Positions 11,550-22,132 of a stretch of 64,000 bases of DNA are shown here, piece after piece. The stretch is from Mesostigma viride (taxonomy: Eukaryota; Streptophyta; Mesostigmatophyceae; Mesostigmatales; Mesostigmataceae), in the NCBI GenBank assembly GCA_009746045.1, contig RPFO01000072.1, forward strand, positions 2,773,971 through 2,837,970, given 5' to 3'. The notes under the pieces are model-generated. The model searched no databases and was not told where the DNA came from. It saw only the letters and a list, made by a program, of their open reading frames with translations. The first letter of the stretch is position 1, and each line of letters begins with the position of its first letter. The position numbers were made by a program, and so were the translations under genes.

Positions 11550-12761
11550 CTACCTTACTAGCATCTGTAGCCACACAAAGGGTTTAGTAGTATCCGGTAG
11601 GATGAGTACAGGAGGGGAAAGGAGTAGGGATTTTAGACACTGAAAAGCCGACTGACATTCACTACTCCAAACAAAGGGGATATCCTTCTTTAATAAATGA
11701 TTAATAGGGGCTGCTATAGTTGCGAAACGCGGGATAAAACGCCTATAGTAAGAAGCAATTCCTAGAAAACTACGTACACCTTTAACGTCGGTAGGAGTAG
11801 GCCATTCCTGAATTGACTTAGTTTTATCCGGGTCGGTAGCGACCCCGGCATCTGACAGAACGTGCCCTAAAAATGGGACACTCCTACCCGAACGAACTTT
11901 AGCACGGCGCGCCCACAAAGAATTTTCAGCCATTATTTCTAATACTTTCTTTAAATCACGTAGGTGCGTTTCAAAATCAGGAGAGTAAATAAGAATATCA
12001 TCTAAGTAAGCTTGAGCACAAGAACGGTCATGCTCAGATAAAGAAACAGAGGAGAAGGAAGGATCCTTTAAATCAGAGGACACCTGAGGAAGGTGAGAAT
12101 TTCCCATAACAGGTCTAAGCACTTCATTCATTAACATTTGAAAAGAGGCAGGCGAGTTACAGAGTCCCATAGCCGCTACTCTAAACTGGTAATGACCAAA
12201 AGGGGTAGCAAAGGCGGTTTTATGGCAATCCTCAGGAGCTATCCGCAACTGCCAAAAACCATCCGCACAATCCAGTACTGTGAAACAAGTGGAACCTTTA
12301 ACCTTATTAAATATATCATCAATACGAGGTAGAGGGTATTTAGACTTCACAGTAATATCATTCAACTTCCTATAATCAGTAACTAGGCGAAACTTGCCAT
12401 TTGGCTTAGGAACTAACAGGACACCAGCTGAGTAGGGAGAGTTACTAGGCTCTATCAATCCTGCTTCTAATAGTGACACTAAAATCTGTTTTAGTTCCTT
12501 TAACTCGGTAGGGCCCATTCTATACATCGGAGAGTGCGTAGGAACTGCACCGTCCTTGATAACTACACGGTGTAAAACAGAACGAGGAGGAGGATAAGAA
12601 GGAGTCTTTTCTTCAAAAACTTTTGAGGAATCTATCACAGCCATGTATCTTACTATTTCATTTTCAGTAAATCCCACTCCTATTGTATCCACTGTGTTTA
12701 TATCTATATCCACACTATTATTAGTGATAGGTATCTCCTGTACTTCTAACTGAAGGAACAT
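11550..12761 (-). pseudogene. pol: Reverse transcriptase region of pol, Ty3 copy 1
   Basis: Canonical Ty3/gypsy RT: MYRMGPTELKELKQIL, LVPKPNGKFRLVTDYRKLND, a first catalytic Asp in VLDCADGFWQLRI, the fingers/palm motif FGHYQFRVAAMGLCNSPASF, the active site AYLDDILIYS, then FLGHVLSDAG and VRSFLGIASYYRRFIPRF (thumb/connection). It ends in a frameshift at the start of RNase H (KPFVWLQMLVR against VVATDAS in copy 2). The missing bases lie near 11570 (GCCACACAAAG against GCCACAACAAAG). Confidence 0.93.
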
Positions 12762-12784
12762 ACATAATAAATATCCATATTCCT

Positions 12785-13228
12785 TTATTCAGAACGCAAC
12801 TCATCATTGGACATTAATACTTCAGGTATAGGTCTTACAGGAGGATCAACAGGTGTAGGAGGAGTAATATCTACCAAGGATAAATTTTCCAATCTATAAT
12901 GACGTTCCGGTACCCAGTAAGAGCTATCTGGAAACCAAATGACCATGGTATCATAATTAATAGTAATCTTATTATCCTGGTGCCAATCTAATCCTAGTAA
13001 TACATCAGCGGTAGTGATAGGGCCTATAGTGGCCGTCAGGTTGACAGTACGTCCTTGTATGACCAGGGGAAGGGACACCGTACCCGGGGAATGACTGGTG
13101 CGACCATCAGCATAATGAACAGTGACAGGTTTGGTGTGAGGGGTAGGGACTAGTCCTAAACGCCTAACTAGGGCCTCGCTCACAAAGGAGCTAGCCGCAC
13201 CGCTATCTACCAACACAGAGACATTCAA
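12785..13228 (-). pseudogene. pol: Aspartic protease region of pol, Ty3 copy 1
   Basis: Retropepsin-type domain: VLVDSGAASSFVSEALV holds the catalytic Asp-Ser-Gly near residue 8, and LLGLDWH is the usual hydrophobic-Gly motif downstream. It would cut the Gag-Pol polyprotein. It is preceded (13229-13689) by a Pro-rich linker after the gag zinc knuckle. A single missing base near 12790 (CCTTTATTC against CCTTTAATTC in copy 2) gives a stop after ELRSE. In copy 2 the frame continues towards RT. Confidence 0.85.
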
Positions 13229-13689
13229 AGTTCATCAGCATGCAAGAAAGGGTCTACAACAGTGGGGAACGGTTAAACCACCATTCAAGAACATAAGAGG
13301 ACGCACACGTAGTGGTAGGGAAGATTCAGCTCCTACAGAGGTTATAAAAACAGGCAGGCAAAAATTTTTATCTGGGGTACTATCTAAGGACCTGTCCAGG
13401 TTACCCCCGGCTGACAGGCCTACTGTTCCCCCTCCCCCCCAAATCCATAGGAACTAACCCCGAAGAAGACCCTGGCGAAAAAGCCACTGCTGGAGGGTCA
13501 CGAGGGAGCGAAGAGGGTGCGGGAGCCTGATTATCATAGGGGAACCCTGGGGGTCCTGCCTGCACAGCATTCAGCCTACTAGGGGTAGCTGAGGGAATGC
13601 GTCCTGAAGTAGGACGAATAGGAGCACGCTGAGGGGTACGAGGAGGGCGAGCGTCGGGATGAGGGGGAGCACCCGAAAGGAACTTGGGG

Positions 13690-15146
13690 CACTCACGTTT
13701 AAGATGACCTACTTCCTTACAATGATAGCATGTGATATGAGAGACATCAAGAGCTGAAGATCAGCAACGCAGATATCTAATTCTTCTACATAGGAGTTCT
13801 CCTCCTCAGGGGTAAGGATAATATTATTAATACGGGAACGGGTAGGAGAGAAGGAGTGGTGAAGAAATCTGCTACGCAAGAGATGCTGGCGCACATGCTT
13901 GAGGGGCAGATCAGTAAAACGGTAGGCAGAGAACTGGCGCTTGACTTCACGTAATAAAGGTCTACTGAGGCCTTGGAGGAAGCGAGCACGTACTTCTGCA
14001 CCCGACAAATCCCTAATTCGTACCATCTGAGCATCAAACTCTTTCATATACTCCTTAAATGATTTAGTACCCTGCTGCAAGGTACCAAAGGCTAATCTAT
14101 CCTGCCAATCTGAATCAGGAGGGACTAAATGGTTCTCTAAACGCTTAAACAATTCTGCTACAGAGTTAGGGTAGGCATGAGAGGCCAAAGACTCACACTG
14201 AATGAGGTTAGCAAGCTCAGGAGTAATGCAGGTTGTAAGATAGTGAGGAACTAATACAGCATCAGAGAGACGCCATCTATTATGATTCTGCCACGACTCT
14301 GTGTTCTGGGTAAGCAACATAATAAAGGTGAAAAACTGTTGAGGGGTAGACTTGACATCCAGCTTGGGAAGGTTAGCAAAGAGGGGAAGAGCAGGGGGCT
14401 TAGGGGGATTAGAAGAGTCAGTTTTTCCCATAGGGCCACTATCTTCCACTGCTACATAAGCGGGATAGAAGGAAGGAAGAGGAAAAGTCTTGGGTAGGGG
14501 TCTAGAAGGGGCCACCGTTTCAGGCTGGTGCCCATAAGAGAAGGGGACAGTATATTGCTCACGAAGAGAGGAGTAGGCAAAATGATCATAATTTCTATCA
14601 TCTAGGGGCATGGTGCTGAAATCACTATTAACTTCTAAATCAGCCACACGGGTAGGGACCTGGGCTGCCTCATAGGCCGTCTCAGGGTAGGACCAGGAAG
14701 CAGGTGGGTAAAAGGGAACTGCACTAGGGCGCCCAGAAGGGCCGACAGGGGCAGAGGCACGACCCGTGTTAAAAGCAGGCATGGAAGGCACAGGGTGGGA
14801 AGGAGGCCTAGCAACATTGTTAGTTAGTGAGGACCTGCTGGGGGTTGAGCCAAGGTTGCAGGAGGGGCAGGGGCCTGGTTCAGGGTAAGGGAAGGGTCAT
14901 CACTAAATCTGACTGCATACGTTGTTCATAGGTAGGAGGGGTAAGTGAGGGACGACGGCGACCACCAGCAACAGGAGAAGGAGGTGAGGTACGAAGATTA
15001 CCTTGAGGAGTGAGATGGTGCACCGTTTCAAGTGAGTCCCGTCGGTTACCACGATTGTTGTTATGGTTGTTAGTATTATTATTATTATTACTCATAGTAG
15101 GAGTGTTGGTAGGTATAGGCGACATGTTACCACCCACTGGATCCAT
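13690..15146 (-). pseudogene. gag: gag, Ty3 copy 1 (frameshifted)
   Basis: It starts at MDPVGG (15146), followed by an Asn-rich stretch and a Pro/Ser-rich stretch. The capsid-like region (long ORF 13709-14791) contains FANLPKLDVKSTPQQFFTF and a Ty3-type stretch around FGTLQQGTKSFKEYMKEFD. A zinc knuckle follows at about 13690-13733 in another frame: CYHCKEVGHLKREC, a perfect CX2CX4HX4C. Reading it needs frame changes near 14800-14880 and just before the knuckle. The corresponding places in copy 2 have different indels, so the ancestral gene was probably a single open frame. It would form the particle shell and package RNA. Confidence 0.85.
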
Positions 15147-15269
15147 TTTTAATTAAGTAAATGATTAGGAATCTAACTGAAAGCAACAAGGATAAAGGAC
15201 AAGGCCTAATTTAAGGCAAGGAAAGAAAGGAAAAGCTTTTAATGTCTTAAAAGAAGGAAACAATTTAAA

Positions 15270-15653
15270 TCAATCCTTTTTAACAACAGTAATGGATAGG
15301 GAACCGAATTCTAAGGTGAGAGGAGTATCTAAGCTAGATGAGGATGCAGCCCGCTTAGGGGGAGACGAAGGAGGGGTAGCAAATTCTAGAGCTTCTACAG
15401 GAGGGCGACCATGAGGAGTAGAACGTACGTGTAGGCCTAAATCTGATACACTATGGTCTATAAGGAATTGTTGGGCTTCCTCGAAGGTAACAAATTTCTT
15501 ATACCTAACCACATTATATGTACGATTTTGCACTATCTTCCTAGCATCTGACCAAGAGAGGAAAATGGCTGACCATTGAGGGGTAATAACTACGTAATAT
15601 TTAGCTAAGCTATTGTCACTAGATGAATGGGAAGGCGCATGCAGTAAAAACAC
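15270..15653 (-). CDS. Small ORF upstream of gag, RNase H1 hybrid-binding-like domain (copy 1)
   Basis: 127-residue ORF between the 5' LTR leader and gag. Residues about 18-62 resemble the N-terminal hybrid-binding domain of eukaryotic RNase H1 (the same fold as the caulimovirus P6 'viroplasmin' domain): KYYVV, a tryptophan followed by acidic and basic residues (SWSDARKIV), then VRYKKFVTFEEAQQFL. The rest is Ser/Pro-rich and ends in VVKKD. In copy 1 a 4-base difference (GCATGC against GC) shifts the first codons, so the start used here is probably not the ancestral one. Copy 2 has the better N-terminus. Inference: it may bind RNA-DNA hybrids or dsRNA during reverse transcription or in the particle. 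Confidence 0.7.
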   Translation of the reverse strand: MFLLHAPSHSSSDNSLAKYYVVITPQWSAIFLSWSDARKIVQNRTYNVVRYKKFVTFEEAQQFLIDHSVSDLGLHVRSTPHGRPPVEALEFATPPSSPPKRAASSSSLDTPLTLEFGSLSITVVKKD

Positions 15654-16183
15654 GACGTTGACTCATAGTAACGCACCTGGTGGGTCTTGTGACGTCACGC
15701 TAGAAGAAGTAGGGGTAGGCGACTTATCTGGGCGATCTGGATCACCGAAAGCAGCATGAGGGCGGAATTGTCCAGCTCTCGTCCTAAATCAGCGACCGAA
15801 TAGTCCAGCGCTCGTCCTAAAACAGCGACCCGTATCTCTGCGGGTGCGGCCGTCTAATAAAACAGCAGCACAAGGAAAAAGGTGTAGGTACTGCGACGCT
15901 AATCGTCTCCGAACAGTAATACTCCCCTATCTACGACAGGAAACAACCGTAAGCAGGAAAACAAGGCGAATGACAGGCTATCTACGAAAGGGTTTATCCG
16001 CTGCGAGCAGGTCTAGCATCTAGGTAGAGCGTGTCCCGAACCGGGCAGCACTACTCTCCCAGCTTGAAGGCGACCCGCCCATTACCTGTCAAGAAAGTGT
16101 CGTCTTCGTATCCCTGGACGCGGAAGGGGTCTTGCAAAGGCGTATGTGGCAAGGGACCGTCGTCTCGTTCTCTACCTACGAAA
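15654..16183 (-). other. 5' leader of Ty3 copy 1
   Basis: Roughly 530 bp between the primer-binding site and the small ORF. It has an imperfect direct repeat (CCAGCTCTCGTCCTAAATCAG and CCAGCGCTCGTCCTAAAACAG, about 15770-15830). It presumably carries the packaging signal. No gene is visible. Confidence 0.55.
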
Positions 16184-16198
16184 GTTCCTCCGGAACCA
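16184..16198 (-). other. Candidate primer-binding site, Ty3 copy 1
   Basis: On the minus strand the 5' LTR is followed by one base (A) and then TGGTTCCGGAGGAAC, which begins with the TGG expected to pair with a tRNA CCA end. The same sequence sits at the same place in copy 2. The site is self-complementary (GTTCC, loop GGA, GGAAC), so self-priming as in the Tf1 group is another possibility. I could not match it to a particular tRNA. Confidence 0.55.
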
Positions 16199-16199
16199 T

Positions 16200-16763
16200 T
16201 GTTACGCCGCGGATATCTACCACCACCTCTACCTCTAATGGGCCTGATGCTACCTAAACTGGTCAGGCCTCCTCTACTCAACCCTCTAGCGAAAGACGAA
16301 CGTGACGGAACTGATCTCAATGCATTAACGTATGTGTTACTATAATACGCCATACAACCATTTATCAAAACCCGTTTACTCCAGGAATAGAGGAAAGAAA
16401 CACACTACACTGCCGTGACCCAAGCCTATATGTGTTACTTCATTTAACACACGCCGAGTGCACACACGAAGGATAGAACGTGCATAAATGGCCACCAACG
16501 GTCCAACACGCTCGGGCCGACATGGCCCTCGCCTACAGATGCACCGGCACAGATACAGATGCACGCTGGTCCACTACATTCTACCAAAGGATAAGGACCA
16601 CTAGCAAAGTACGCGGCGCGGCGCCCAACGGCACCCAATGTACCATAGTACTGTTACGAGGACAATAGTGTCCCGGTAGGAGCTACACGTAAACCTAGGG
16701 ACAACCGAGGCAAAAGACCTAATTTACGTCCGTAACTACAACGCATTGTTACGCGACGTAACA
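16200..16763 (-). repeat. 5' LTR, Ty3 copy 1
   Basis: 564 bp, bounded by TG...CA inverted termini (TGTTACG...CGTAACA) and followed by GACGG (16764-16768). It differs from the left LTR at GAGGAAAGAAAC and at ACGCATTGTTACGCG near the right edge. Transcription of the element should start inside it on the minus strand. I did not identify a clear TATA box. Confidence 0.93.
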
Positions 16764-16768
16764 GACGG

Positions 16769-17751
16769 CCCCACTTTCGGCCTACGGCCTCGGCCAAAGT
16801 TTTCGGGCTTCGTAAATCGTAGTTACAATAGGGGACAAGAAAAAAGTGGGGGAGGGGGGGCTATCGCCCCCTCTCCCCGACTTGAGAGGACGTGACTCGC
16901 CGCTAGCGGCCCAGAGGCCGATAGTCGACCTTCTGGGCGCCAACCGCACCGGCCCGCGCGACGCGCCAAGACCCTTCCACGGAGGACGCGCGGGCGGACG
17001 ATTCCGACCGGGACGAACCGTCTCCGTGCGCCACGCGCAACGGACCCTTCCCCGTGAACACCGTGGAAGCTCTCCGAGCGTGAGATACTTGGAAATTTCG
17101 TCACGTTCGTATCGAAAATGCAATTCTGACAAATTTTCAGCTCGCACTTAACCACTATGAATTTCAGCATACCATTAGATATACTTTAGAGATATTTCAG
17201 CGTCAGATACTTGGAAATTTCGTTACGGTCGTATCTCCAGTGAAATTCTGACAAATTTCTCCGCTCGGACTGAACCACAATCAATTTCCGCATACCATTC
17301 GATATACTAAATATAATTTTGCGTTTCCGGTCAGCAACGCTATGAACGTTTTCGTTCGTAACGGAAACTTCCGTCTCGTTTGATTCTATTTCCCCTGTTC
17401 AGGTGCGAACGTTTCCGTTCAGCACGTAACTGTCATTTCGTCTCGCTTGCTTATCAAATTTGACATCCCACGTCCTGTGCCTTGAAAAGTTTTAGTACAG
17501 ATATCGGTTCGCCAGTAGCTTGTTTGACGCTTAAAAAAGTCAACGTGCCGTACCGTCCTGAGGCCGCGCGGATTGGCGAGACGCCCCACTTGCCCGCAAA
17601 AGTCTGAACGTGTTCAGCGTTTCAGCACCCGTTCAGAATACCTCAGACTCGATCTCCTCGGTTTGGGGATTTTCTTTGTACTACGCCGATTGGCCATCTC
17701 GCTACGGTCCTGTACGTCGTCCGCTCCCGCGCTAGGGGGCGCGGGGGACGG
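16769..17751. repeat. Satellite between the two Ty3 elements (end of unit 5, unit 6)
   Basis: 66 bp complete unit 5 (16769-16834). Unit 6 then starts ACAAG at 16835 and runs to 17751, where Ty3 copy 2 interrupts it. The last 66 bp of unit 6 are at 28543-28608. Unit 6 shares variants with unit 3 (CGTCTCCGTGCGCC, CTCGCACTTAACC). Without the transposon it would be 983 bp. Confidence 0.9.
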
Positions 17752-18315
17752 TGTTACGCCGCGGATATCTACCACCACCTCTACCTCTAATGGGCCTGAT
17801 GCTACCTAAACTGGTCAGGCCTCCTCTACTCAACCCTCTAGCGAAAGACGAACGTGACGGAACTGATCTCAATGCATTAACGTATGTGTTACTATAATAC
17901 GCCATACAACCATTTATCAAAACCCGTTTACTCCAGGAATAGAGGAAGGAAACACACTACACTGCCGTGACCCAAGCCTATATGTGTTAATTCATTTAAC
18001 ACACGCCGAGTGCACACACGAAGGGTAGAACGTGCATAAATGGTCACCAACGGTCCAACACGCTCGGGCCGACATGGCCCTCGCCTACAGATGCACCGGC
18101 ACAGATACAGATGCACGCTGGTCCACTACATTCTACCAAAGGATCAGGACCACTAGTAAAGTACGCGGCGCGGCGCCCAACGGCACCCAATGTACCACAG
18201 TACTGTTACGAGGACAATAGTGTCCCGGTAGGAGCTACACGTAAACCTAGGGACAACCGAGGCAAAAGACCTAATTTACGTCCGTAACTACAACGAATTG
18301 TTACGCGACGTAACA
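17752..18315 (-). repeat. 3' LTR, Ty3 copy 2
   Basis: 564 bp. The polypurine tract (minus-strand GTGGGGGGGGAGG) abuts it at 18316-18328. It shares the copy-2-specific variants listed for the element. Confidence 0.92.
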
Positions 18316-18677
18316 CCTCCCCCCCCACAAAGGTAGGGAGCCCTCTCCCTACGCACAGGGAGGAAACAAGGGTAGGAAACCTAATGCACCCAGCACACAC
18401 CAACACAATCGGCAGGCCATCCAAGATACAAAGCACCAATAGTTCACACGGTCTCCACCACCACGCCGGGAGGTGTAGGGTTAGCCAGCACCAAGCCTGG
18501 TGGTAGGTTCCCCTAACTGCCTGGAACAAAGTCCTTGCCGGGGGGACGGCACTGGGCAGGACACACAGAGTAAACAAATCAGCACCAAGGACCAAGAACG
18601 ACCAGTCAACTGGCCAGAACGTGAGGGCGACTCTATATACCGGAGGGACAACACCCTCAGGTCGGGCCTAAGGCCCT

Positions 18678-20996
18678 CTATCTAATGGCCATCCGTCTGG
18701 TAGTACCACGGGAGGCCAGCAGGACATCCAGGTACGCCTGGTAGTGAGACACATCCTCAGCATTGTCGTGCCTATCTACAGTGAGGAAAACATCGGCCCA
18801 CACGCCGTCAGGAAAAAGACCCAGGAAGGCCCAGTAATACCTATGCTGCGTAAGAACGACCTGGCCCCGGGCCCAGTCCAGGAAACCACAGGCAAAGAGG
18901 CGTAGGAAAGGCTCTACCGCGATCAGGCAGAGAGCCCGCAGGAGCAGGCGATGGTACCGGATCCGAGGGCGCATACCCGTCGGGAAAAACAGATCTACCA
19001 GGGGCTCCACGTTGGACGGCCACAACCGGATATGCCGAATCTCACGGGAGCGCCACCGACGGGCACACTGTCGCGACCCGAACGTCTCGAGGTAGTCGCT
19101 AGCCCGGGGAGGAGGATGACCCCGAGAGTCCAAACCCTGGCCCGGGATGGGCGCTGGACGACGGGCATCCCACTCTAGGATGGGCTGAAGGACCGTGCTG
19201 TACGTGGCACCCGGCACCGCAGGAAACTCTACCGTAAGGGCATCTGAGGCCATAATGCCCAGAGGCGGAGGGTAAGCCCACTGGAACCCGCCGTAGGTGT
19301 CCAAGTCATTGTGGCGCCTAGCCCAGCGATACAGGACGCGCCGAACCAGGATCTCACCCTGGAACACCGGATCAGCTAAAATAACCATGTCGAAAGGAGG
19401 CCGATCAGTCTCAACTGGTAGGCCACGGTCCCGCGGCGCCCGACACACCTGGGAGAACCCGTAGGACATGGGCGAAATGGCAAGCTCGGCGGAGGCGCGC
19501 GGCAGGTCACACTGGCGGCAGGCAGCGCAGACATACCGTACCCAAAGACAGGCGTGTCGCGCGACTCCGGAGTCGCATGCACCACAGAAGGGGCCCGATC
19601 CCGATCGCCCTCTGACAACTCCCGAAGGGAATCGGCAGCGCGGGTGGCGCGAGGGTCAGAGCCACTGGACCGAACAACCGCAGCCAAAGACCGCGGGGCC
19701 GAAGGGACAGGGGCCGACGAAGGGGTAGGAACCGGCACAGACGCAGACGGCGCCGGTACAACAGGGGGCCGCGTCGGACCCGATGCCGCAGGGGGTCGCG
19801 ACGGACCCGCCTCCGCAGCTGGCGCGCCGGTCTCTGGGGGCGGAGCACCACCAGGCCACATGTTGAAAATAGGGCCCGTGGGGACAGGCAATCCGGCATA
19901 CGACTGGTTACCGTCTAAGCTCCAGTCAGGCACCGGGATCCTCTGCGGAGGACCGCCCTCCCAAAGCCTGGGAAGACCGCCCGGGTCGCTGAAGAAACCC
20001 CGCGAGGGCGGCGCTGACGTGGTGGGCGGCTCGGACGCGGCGGCGACGGGCGCGGCCGCTGGGACGGCGGACTCGCGCCGAGGCGCAGGTACGTCAGTAG
20101 CAGGCGCAGAGGTAGCCGAAGGCGTAGGAGCCGCAGCAACAGAGGGAACCGCAGCCGCCGAGGGCTCGCGCGGCACAGACGGACCCGTAGACGTCGAGGC
20201 GACCGAAGGGGAAGGGGGCACAGCGGCAGACACCCCACCTGGCGTGGCTGGAGCGTGCGCCTGGGCCGCCATGAAGGCCCCGAAGGCCGCCGTCAGGGAC
20301 TGGATCTGCGCCTGCATCGCAGAAACTGTCGCCGAAAGGGATCAGGCTCACGACCAGAGCCCAAGGGGTAGGCTCCACCGATGCGCACAGGACCGACCTC
20401 GGTGAAGACGGGACAGGGGAAGGCGCCGACACTGAAGAGGAGGACGCCGCAGGGGAGGCCGAATACTCAGGAGAATACTGTGCCTCTACCGGCGCGTCCG
20501 TAGGAGTAGGGTCGCCCAATCCTACGCCCGCTGTCTGGTCTGCTATCTCCATGAACTCTACTGCCCGTAGAAGGTCGCAGGGGTTCTCATCTATTTCCGC
20601 ATCACCCTCGGCCGGAAGCCAGGGGAACACATCCCGTAGGCAGGAGCGGCCCACAGGGGTAGAAAGGTAGGAAAAACCCTGGGGCACTGGAGAACCGCAG
20701 CTATCTGTCCCAAGGCTGGACAGCTGGAGCCACATTCTAGCAAACAGTGCCCGGCATCGTCGAACCCGTGCAAAACAAGCTGGTGCGGTTCAGCAGGGGA
20801 GGGACCGTACCACGTGACCCCGAAGAGAGCAGCCCTGACTAAACCGCATGTTGGGCCTGGAGGGCCGGCTGCACGATGCCACCCGGAAAACTGGACCGTG
20901 ACACCCAGCGGCCCGGAAGGGCCTCGAAGTACAGCTCAGGGTCCGGTAGGGGCGGGACGGCAGCGGGCTCTCAGCCGGAGGGGTAGGCTCTGACAT
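18678..20996 (-). pseudogene. Third ORF after pol, unknown protein, Ty3 copy 2
   Basis: Same protein as 6892-9213. The start codon MSEPTPP is at 20996. Frame breaks lie near 20950 (GGGGCGGGACGG against GGGGCGGGGACGG), near 20340 and near 19540. The central Pro/Ala-rich part (19376-20317) and the C-terminal 263 residues (18678-19469, MSYGFSQVC... onward) are open. The conserved C-terminal region has many Arg, Trp and Tyr residues and is only slightly changed between copies, with a short difference in the last residues (SRGTTRRMAIR against SRGTYQTDGH). No family recognised. Confidence 0.65.
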
Positions 20997-21072
20997 GACG
21001 GCTGCGGAGGGGAGGGGACAACCAACCACCCGTCGACAGCAGACATAACATAAGAGAGGAGAAGGTCTACAA

Positions 21073-22132
21073 CTAGAGCTTGTGCAGGGTTTTATATTCC
21101 TGCAGCAGGCGACTACACCCATCTAGCTCACTCTCCGTATACCAGACCTTATCTACTTCACTACGAGCATACATCCACTTCACTTTATACTGACGCTGGG
21201 TACCGCGGCCCTTTTTGATATCTCTATGGGCCACGATGCTTTCTACTTCGTCTTCTACTTCCCCAGTGTCAGGGTTATGCTCTAAAGGGGCAGGCGCTAG
21301 CTCCTACCAGCGAACGTACTAGGGTGGTACAGTTTCAGCTGGCTTCTATGGAAGGTGTTTGAATGTGTCTGCCAAGAGGTAGGGATATCGACTTTATATA
21401 AGAAATTTCCTACTCTAGACAACACATGGAAGGGTCCTAAGAAGGCGGGCCTAAGTTTGACCTTAAGTTCTGCTTCAAACTTATGAGCAAAACGGCCAAC
21501 ACGGGGGCCTTCTACTAATACTAGATCTCCTATTTCTATCTCAGGTGCTCTTCTATCTAAGGAGGCACGCAACCTAGCAAGGTACTTAGACTGAGCTTTT
21601 TGGTACCCTGAGATCGCGTGGTCATGAGCAGTTTTCATTCTATCTAGTAAGGACTGTACACCTTCTACAGTATCTCGGGACACATCATCCTTGTCCCGTA
21701 GAGGACTAGCTAAGAGAGAGGTAGGGGTAAGAGGCTGTCTACCAGTATCTAGGAAGAAGGGCGTATATCCATGCGCAGCCTGGGGCAATTGTTGAGGGAG
21801 AACTCTACCAAACATAAATAATCCTCCCAATCACTTCCCGAGCCATTAACATAGTGCCTAAGCGCTTCTTCCACTACCCTATTAAGACGCTCTACTAAAT
21901 GAGAGGAGGAGGAGTGGTAGGCAGTACCGTAGGTAACCTTGGTACCGATGGCAGCGAAAAACTGCTGCCAAAAATCTGAGGTAAATAACTTATCCTTATC
22001 ACTAATAAACTGCCTACTCAAACCATGATATCTGTATACATTATTGAGGTATAGGCGTGCGCAATCACGTGCTGTGAGTTCTAAAGGACACGGCACGAGA
22101 TGGCACATACGAGTAAAACGATCTATGAACAC
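21073..22132 (-). pseudogene. pol: Integrase core, C-terminus and chromodomain, Ty3 copy 2
   Basis: Two frames (21749-22132, 21297-21830) carry FIDRFTRMCHLVPCPLELTA, ISDKDKLFTSDFW, LVERLNRVVEEAL, then the GPY/F-type KLRPAFLGPFHVLSRVGNF. Past a further break near 21300 the chromodomain reads without interruption: EVESIVAHRDIKKGRG, QYKVKWMYARSEVDKVWYTE, then SELDGC and LLQEYKTLHKL, with the stop at 21073-21075. This copy is the better evidence for the chromodomain. Confidence 0.85.

Larger units (their letters stand above)
5957..16763 (-). mobile_element. Ty3/gypsy LTR retrotransposon with chromodomain, copy 1
   Basis: Structurally complete element of 10.8 kb, transcribed on the minus strand. 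It has 564-bp LTRs that start TGTTACG and end CGTAACA, a 5-bp target duplication GACGG on both sides, a primer-binding candidate next to the right LTR and a G-rich polypurine tract next to the left LTR. The order is 5' LTR, small ORF with an RNase H1 hybrid-binding-like domain, gag with zinc knuckle, protease, RT, RNase H, integrase, chromodomain, a long third ORF, 3' LTR. The two LTRs differ at only about three positions, so the insertion is fairly young, yet several single-base or 4-5 base indels break the frames. It sits inside a satellite unit at the same nucleotide as copy 2. Confidence 0.95.

Noticed and set aside
13709-14791. Envelope gene in the Ty3 elements
   Set aside because: No signal peptide, transmembrane helix or fusion motif was seen in the third ORF or elsewhere, so it is left as an unknown accessory ORF.
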